The translations under genes were made by a program, and so were the position numbers. DNA of 11,564 nucleotides from Thiolapillus brandeum (GTDB lineage: Bacteria; Pseudomonadota; Gammaproteobacteria; Chromatiales; Chromatiaceae): positions 1-11,564 of the forward strand of contig DRLF01000187.1 in the NCBI GenBank assembly GCA_011051425.1. Direction: 5' to 3'. The notes under the pieces were generated by a model. The model was given only the letters and a program-made list of their open reading frames with translations, did no database searches and was not told the DNA's origin. How positions within the stretch are numbered: the stretch's first letter is position 1; each line of letters opens with the position of its first letter. This document shows positions 9,752-11,564 of this stretch, piece after piece.

Positions 9752-10407
9752 GGCTGTTGCTGGCTGAAGACGATGCCACGCTGGTCACGGACCTGGCGCC
9801 GGAACTGCGCCAGGCAGGTTATGCCGTGGACCATGCCGCAGATGGCCGCGAAGCCCTGTTTCTGGGTGAAACGGAACATTACGATCTGGTCATACTGGAT
9901 CTGGGACTCCCGCTCGTGAACGGGCTGGACGTATTGGCTCAATGGCGGGAACAGGACCTGAAAATGCCCGTGCTCATTCTCACCGCGCGGGACAGCTGGC
10001 GGGAAAAGGTGGATGGCCTGAAAGCCGGCGCTGATGACTACCTCACCAAGCCTTTCCACTTCGAAGAACTGCTGGCCAGGCTGCAAGCTTTACTGCGCCG
10101 CAGTCACGACAGGCTGACGACACAACTGCATGCCGACGGTCTGAGCCTGGACGAAGAGCACCAGCAAATCATCCTGGATGATGGCTCTTCCCTGCCTCTG
10201 ACAGGAACAGAATTCAGGCTGCTGCGCTATTTCATGATGAATCCCGACAAACCGCTTTCCAAGACACGGCTTACAGAACATGTCTACGAGCAGGACTTTG
10301 ACCGCGACAGCAACCTCATCGAGGTCTACGTCCGCCGCCTGCGGGAAAAAATCGGTAAGGAACGTATCGAAACCCGGCGAGGACAGGGCTATGTCTTCAA
10401 GGGCTGA
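9748..10407 (+). CDS. OmpR/PhoB-family response regulator
   Basis: This two-domain response regulator has 219 aa and is presumed to control the efflux operon and its own operon. The receiver domain (1-115) has the acidic pair Asp8-Asp9 (LLLAEDD), phosphoacceptor Asp51 in LVILDLGLPL, Thr79 and Lys101 (YLTKPF). The winged helix (about 125-219) has LTGTEFRLLRYFMMNP, a recognition helix region SNLIEVYVRRLREKI, and the wing RRGQGYVF. It is PhoP-like overall, as is the partner kinase. The start is TTG at 9748, which overlaps the PepSY stop as TTGA. A good ribosome site, GGGAGA (9735-9740), is 7 bases upstream, and the TTG gives the exact N-terminus expected for a receiver domain (RLLLAEDD), so no ATG is needed. 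The 3' end overlaps the kinase gene by 17 bases. Its natural target is likely the mirrored repeats at 9333-9383. Confidence 0.93.
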   Translation: MRLLLAEDDATLVTDLAPELRQAGYAVDHAADGREALFLGETEHYDLVILDLGLPLVNGLDVLAQWREQDLKMPVLILTARDSWREKVDGLKAGADDYLTKPFHFEELLARLQALLRRSHDRLTTQLHADGLSLDEEHQQIILDDGSSLPLTGTEFRLLRYFMMNPDKPLSKTRLTEHVYEQDFDRDSNLIEVYVRRLREKIGKERIETRRGQGYVFKG

Positions 10408-11564
10408 TAACCGCGGTTCCCTGGAAAACGCCCTTAGCCGGACCATGGGCAGCCTGCTGCTGGTGGTGCTCCTGATGCTGCTGGGCATCGCTGCCTGGAT
10501 CGGGAGGGAGAGCGCCATACAGTTTGCCCTGTCCCGTCTCCATCACGATGCCGAAGCCATCCTCAGCAGTATGGACATGACACAGCGCAAAGTGGTCCGG
10601 TCATTGCCACCCATCTATACCCAGCCCCTGTCGGGTCACTATTACATGGTGCAGTTCGGCGACGGCAAACGGCTGGTCTCGCGCTCCCTCTGGGACCAGC
10701 AACTGGTGACTCCGGACAAACCTCCCGCGCAACCCCGTTACTGGCTGGCACCCGGACCCCAGGGACAGCATCTGCTCATCTGGCAGGCCAACTACGAAAA
10801 GGAAGGGCAAAAGTTTTCCATCGCCATTGCGGAAGATGTCGCACCGCTGCTTGCTGCCATCTGGCACTTTCTATGGATAGGCGTCGCAGCTTCACTGGCG
10901 GCCGTGCTGCTCATATTGCTGCTTCAGCGCCTGGCCATCCGGCGATCCTTCACCCGCCTTGACACCATCCGGCAGGATGTCAGGGCAGTGCGCCAGGGAC
11001 TGCGCACCCAGATCAGCGATGATGTGCCCGCAGAAGTCCGCCCCCTGGTGCAGGAGTTCAACCAGTTGCTCCAGGCCTGGAAACAACACCAGGAGCGCAC
11101 GAGAAATGCTGTCGGAAATCTCGCCCATGCCCTCAAGGCACCGCTCAACCTGATTTATCGCCATGGTGAAAAGCAGGGTAAAACCGTACTGACCGAACAG
11201 GCGCAGCAGATGCAACAGCTGATAGAAAGGGAACTGAAGCGCGCCAGGATCACGGGGCGTGCCGCCATCGGGCAGCATTTCTGCCCGGAACAGGATCTCC
11301 ATGACCTCGCAGAAACCGTAAAGGCGCTTCACCACCGAAAACCCTTACAGATAGACCTGGACATCGATGCACCACAATGTATCGCCCTCGACCAGAACGA
11401 CATGCTGGAGCTTGCGGGCAATCTCCTGGACAACGCGGCAAAATGGGCGCAGCACAGGATAAGGCTGCAACTCAAAACCAACAGCGGGCTGTCCCTCTCA
11501 CTGGAAGACGATGGTCCAGGTATCGATCCCGAACTGCGCGAAGCACTGCTGGCACGCGGTCAAC
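10391..11564 (+). CDS. PhoQ-like sensor histidine kinase (partial, cut by window edge)
   Basis: The gene runs off the right edge after about 391 codons. A membrane helix spans about residues 19-38 (MGSLLLVVLLMLLGIAAWIG). A periplasmic sensor region of about 118 residues follows, then a second helix at about 160-181, a HAMP-like linker (RLAIRRSFTRLDTIRQDV), and the phosphoacceptor box GNLAHALKAPLNLI with His246. ATP-binding landmarks are the N box ELAGNLLDNAAKWA (Asn348) and the G1 box LEDDGPGI (372-378), with RGQ near the cut. The H box and the EDDGPGI...RGQ layout resemble PhoQ more than CzcS/CusS. The chosen ATG at 10391 has GAGGA 7 bases upstream and overlaps the regulator by 17 bases; Met19 would start inside the first helix. 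The sensed ligand is unknown. PhoQ-type sensors respond to divalent cations, so a metal signal is plausible given the divergent pump genes. Confidence 0.92.
   Translation, partial: MSSRADNRGSLENALSRTMGSLLLVVLLMLLGIAAWIGRESAIQFALSRLHHDAEAILSSMDMTQRKVVRSLPPIYTQPLSGHYYMVQFGDGKRLVSRSLWDQQLVTPDKPPAQPRYWLAPGPQGQHLLIWQANYEKEGQKFSIAIAEDVAPLLAAIWHFLWIGVAASLAAVLLILLLQRLAIRRSFTRLDTIRQDVRAVRQGLRTQISDDVPAEVRPLVQEFNQLLQAWKQHQERTRNAVGNLAHALKAPLNLIYRHGEKQGKTVLTEQAQQMQQLIERELKRARITGRAAIGQHFCPEQDLHDLAETVKALHHRKPLQIDLDIDAPQCIALDQNDMLELAGNLLDNAAKWAQHRIRLQLKTNSGLSLSLEDDGPGIDPELREALLARGQ

Overview
The window is compact, GC-rich bacterial DNA with almost no non-coding sequence. Protein sequences and gene order (a CzcCBA-type metal efflux operon, a PhoPQ-like two-component system and an ImuA-ImuB-DnaE2 cassette) point to a proteobacterium, most likely a gammaproteobacterium. 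I cannot assign a genus from the sequence alone.

Layout. All genes left of about 9,275 are on the minus strand and all genes right of about 9,407 are on the plus strand, diverging from one 132-base regulatory region. Leftward from that region run an outer-membrane channel (czcC-like), a periplasmic adaptor (czcB-like), an RND pump (czcA-like), a small DUF3240 protein and a membrane-anchored DUF6544/DUF6920-type protein. Their stops and starts overlap (ATGA, TGATG, ATGA and a 17-base overlap), so they look like one translationally coupled five-gene operon. After a 74-base gap on the same strand comes the damage-inducible mutagenesis cassette imuA, imuB and dnaE2; dnaE2 is cut by the left edge.

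Rightward from the shared regulatory region run a small membrane-anchored PepSY protein, an OmpR/PhoB-type response regulator with a TTG start, and a PhoQ-like sensor kinase cut by the right edge. These three also overlap. The simplest reading is that the kinase and PepSY protein sense a periplasmic signal, probably a metal ion, and the regulator controls both its own operon and the divergent efflux operon.

The most informative non-coding feature is the divergent region. It carries two near-identical tandem repeats (TTCAG-type hexamers spaced by 5 bases) arranged as mirror images. Each is followed after exactly 10 bases by a -10-like TAA(A/G)CT. This predicts one regulator acting on two mirrored promoters. 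A second notable element is a GTTC-N7-GTTC direct repeat upstream of imuA, the form of LexA box known from alphaproteobacteria rather than the CTGT-N8-ACAG form of most gammaproteobacteria.

I see no RNA genes, CRISPR arrays, insertion sequences or attachment sites, and no wholly new system. The best leads are the mirrored operator, the two uncharacterised proteins closing the efflux operon, and the LexA-like site.
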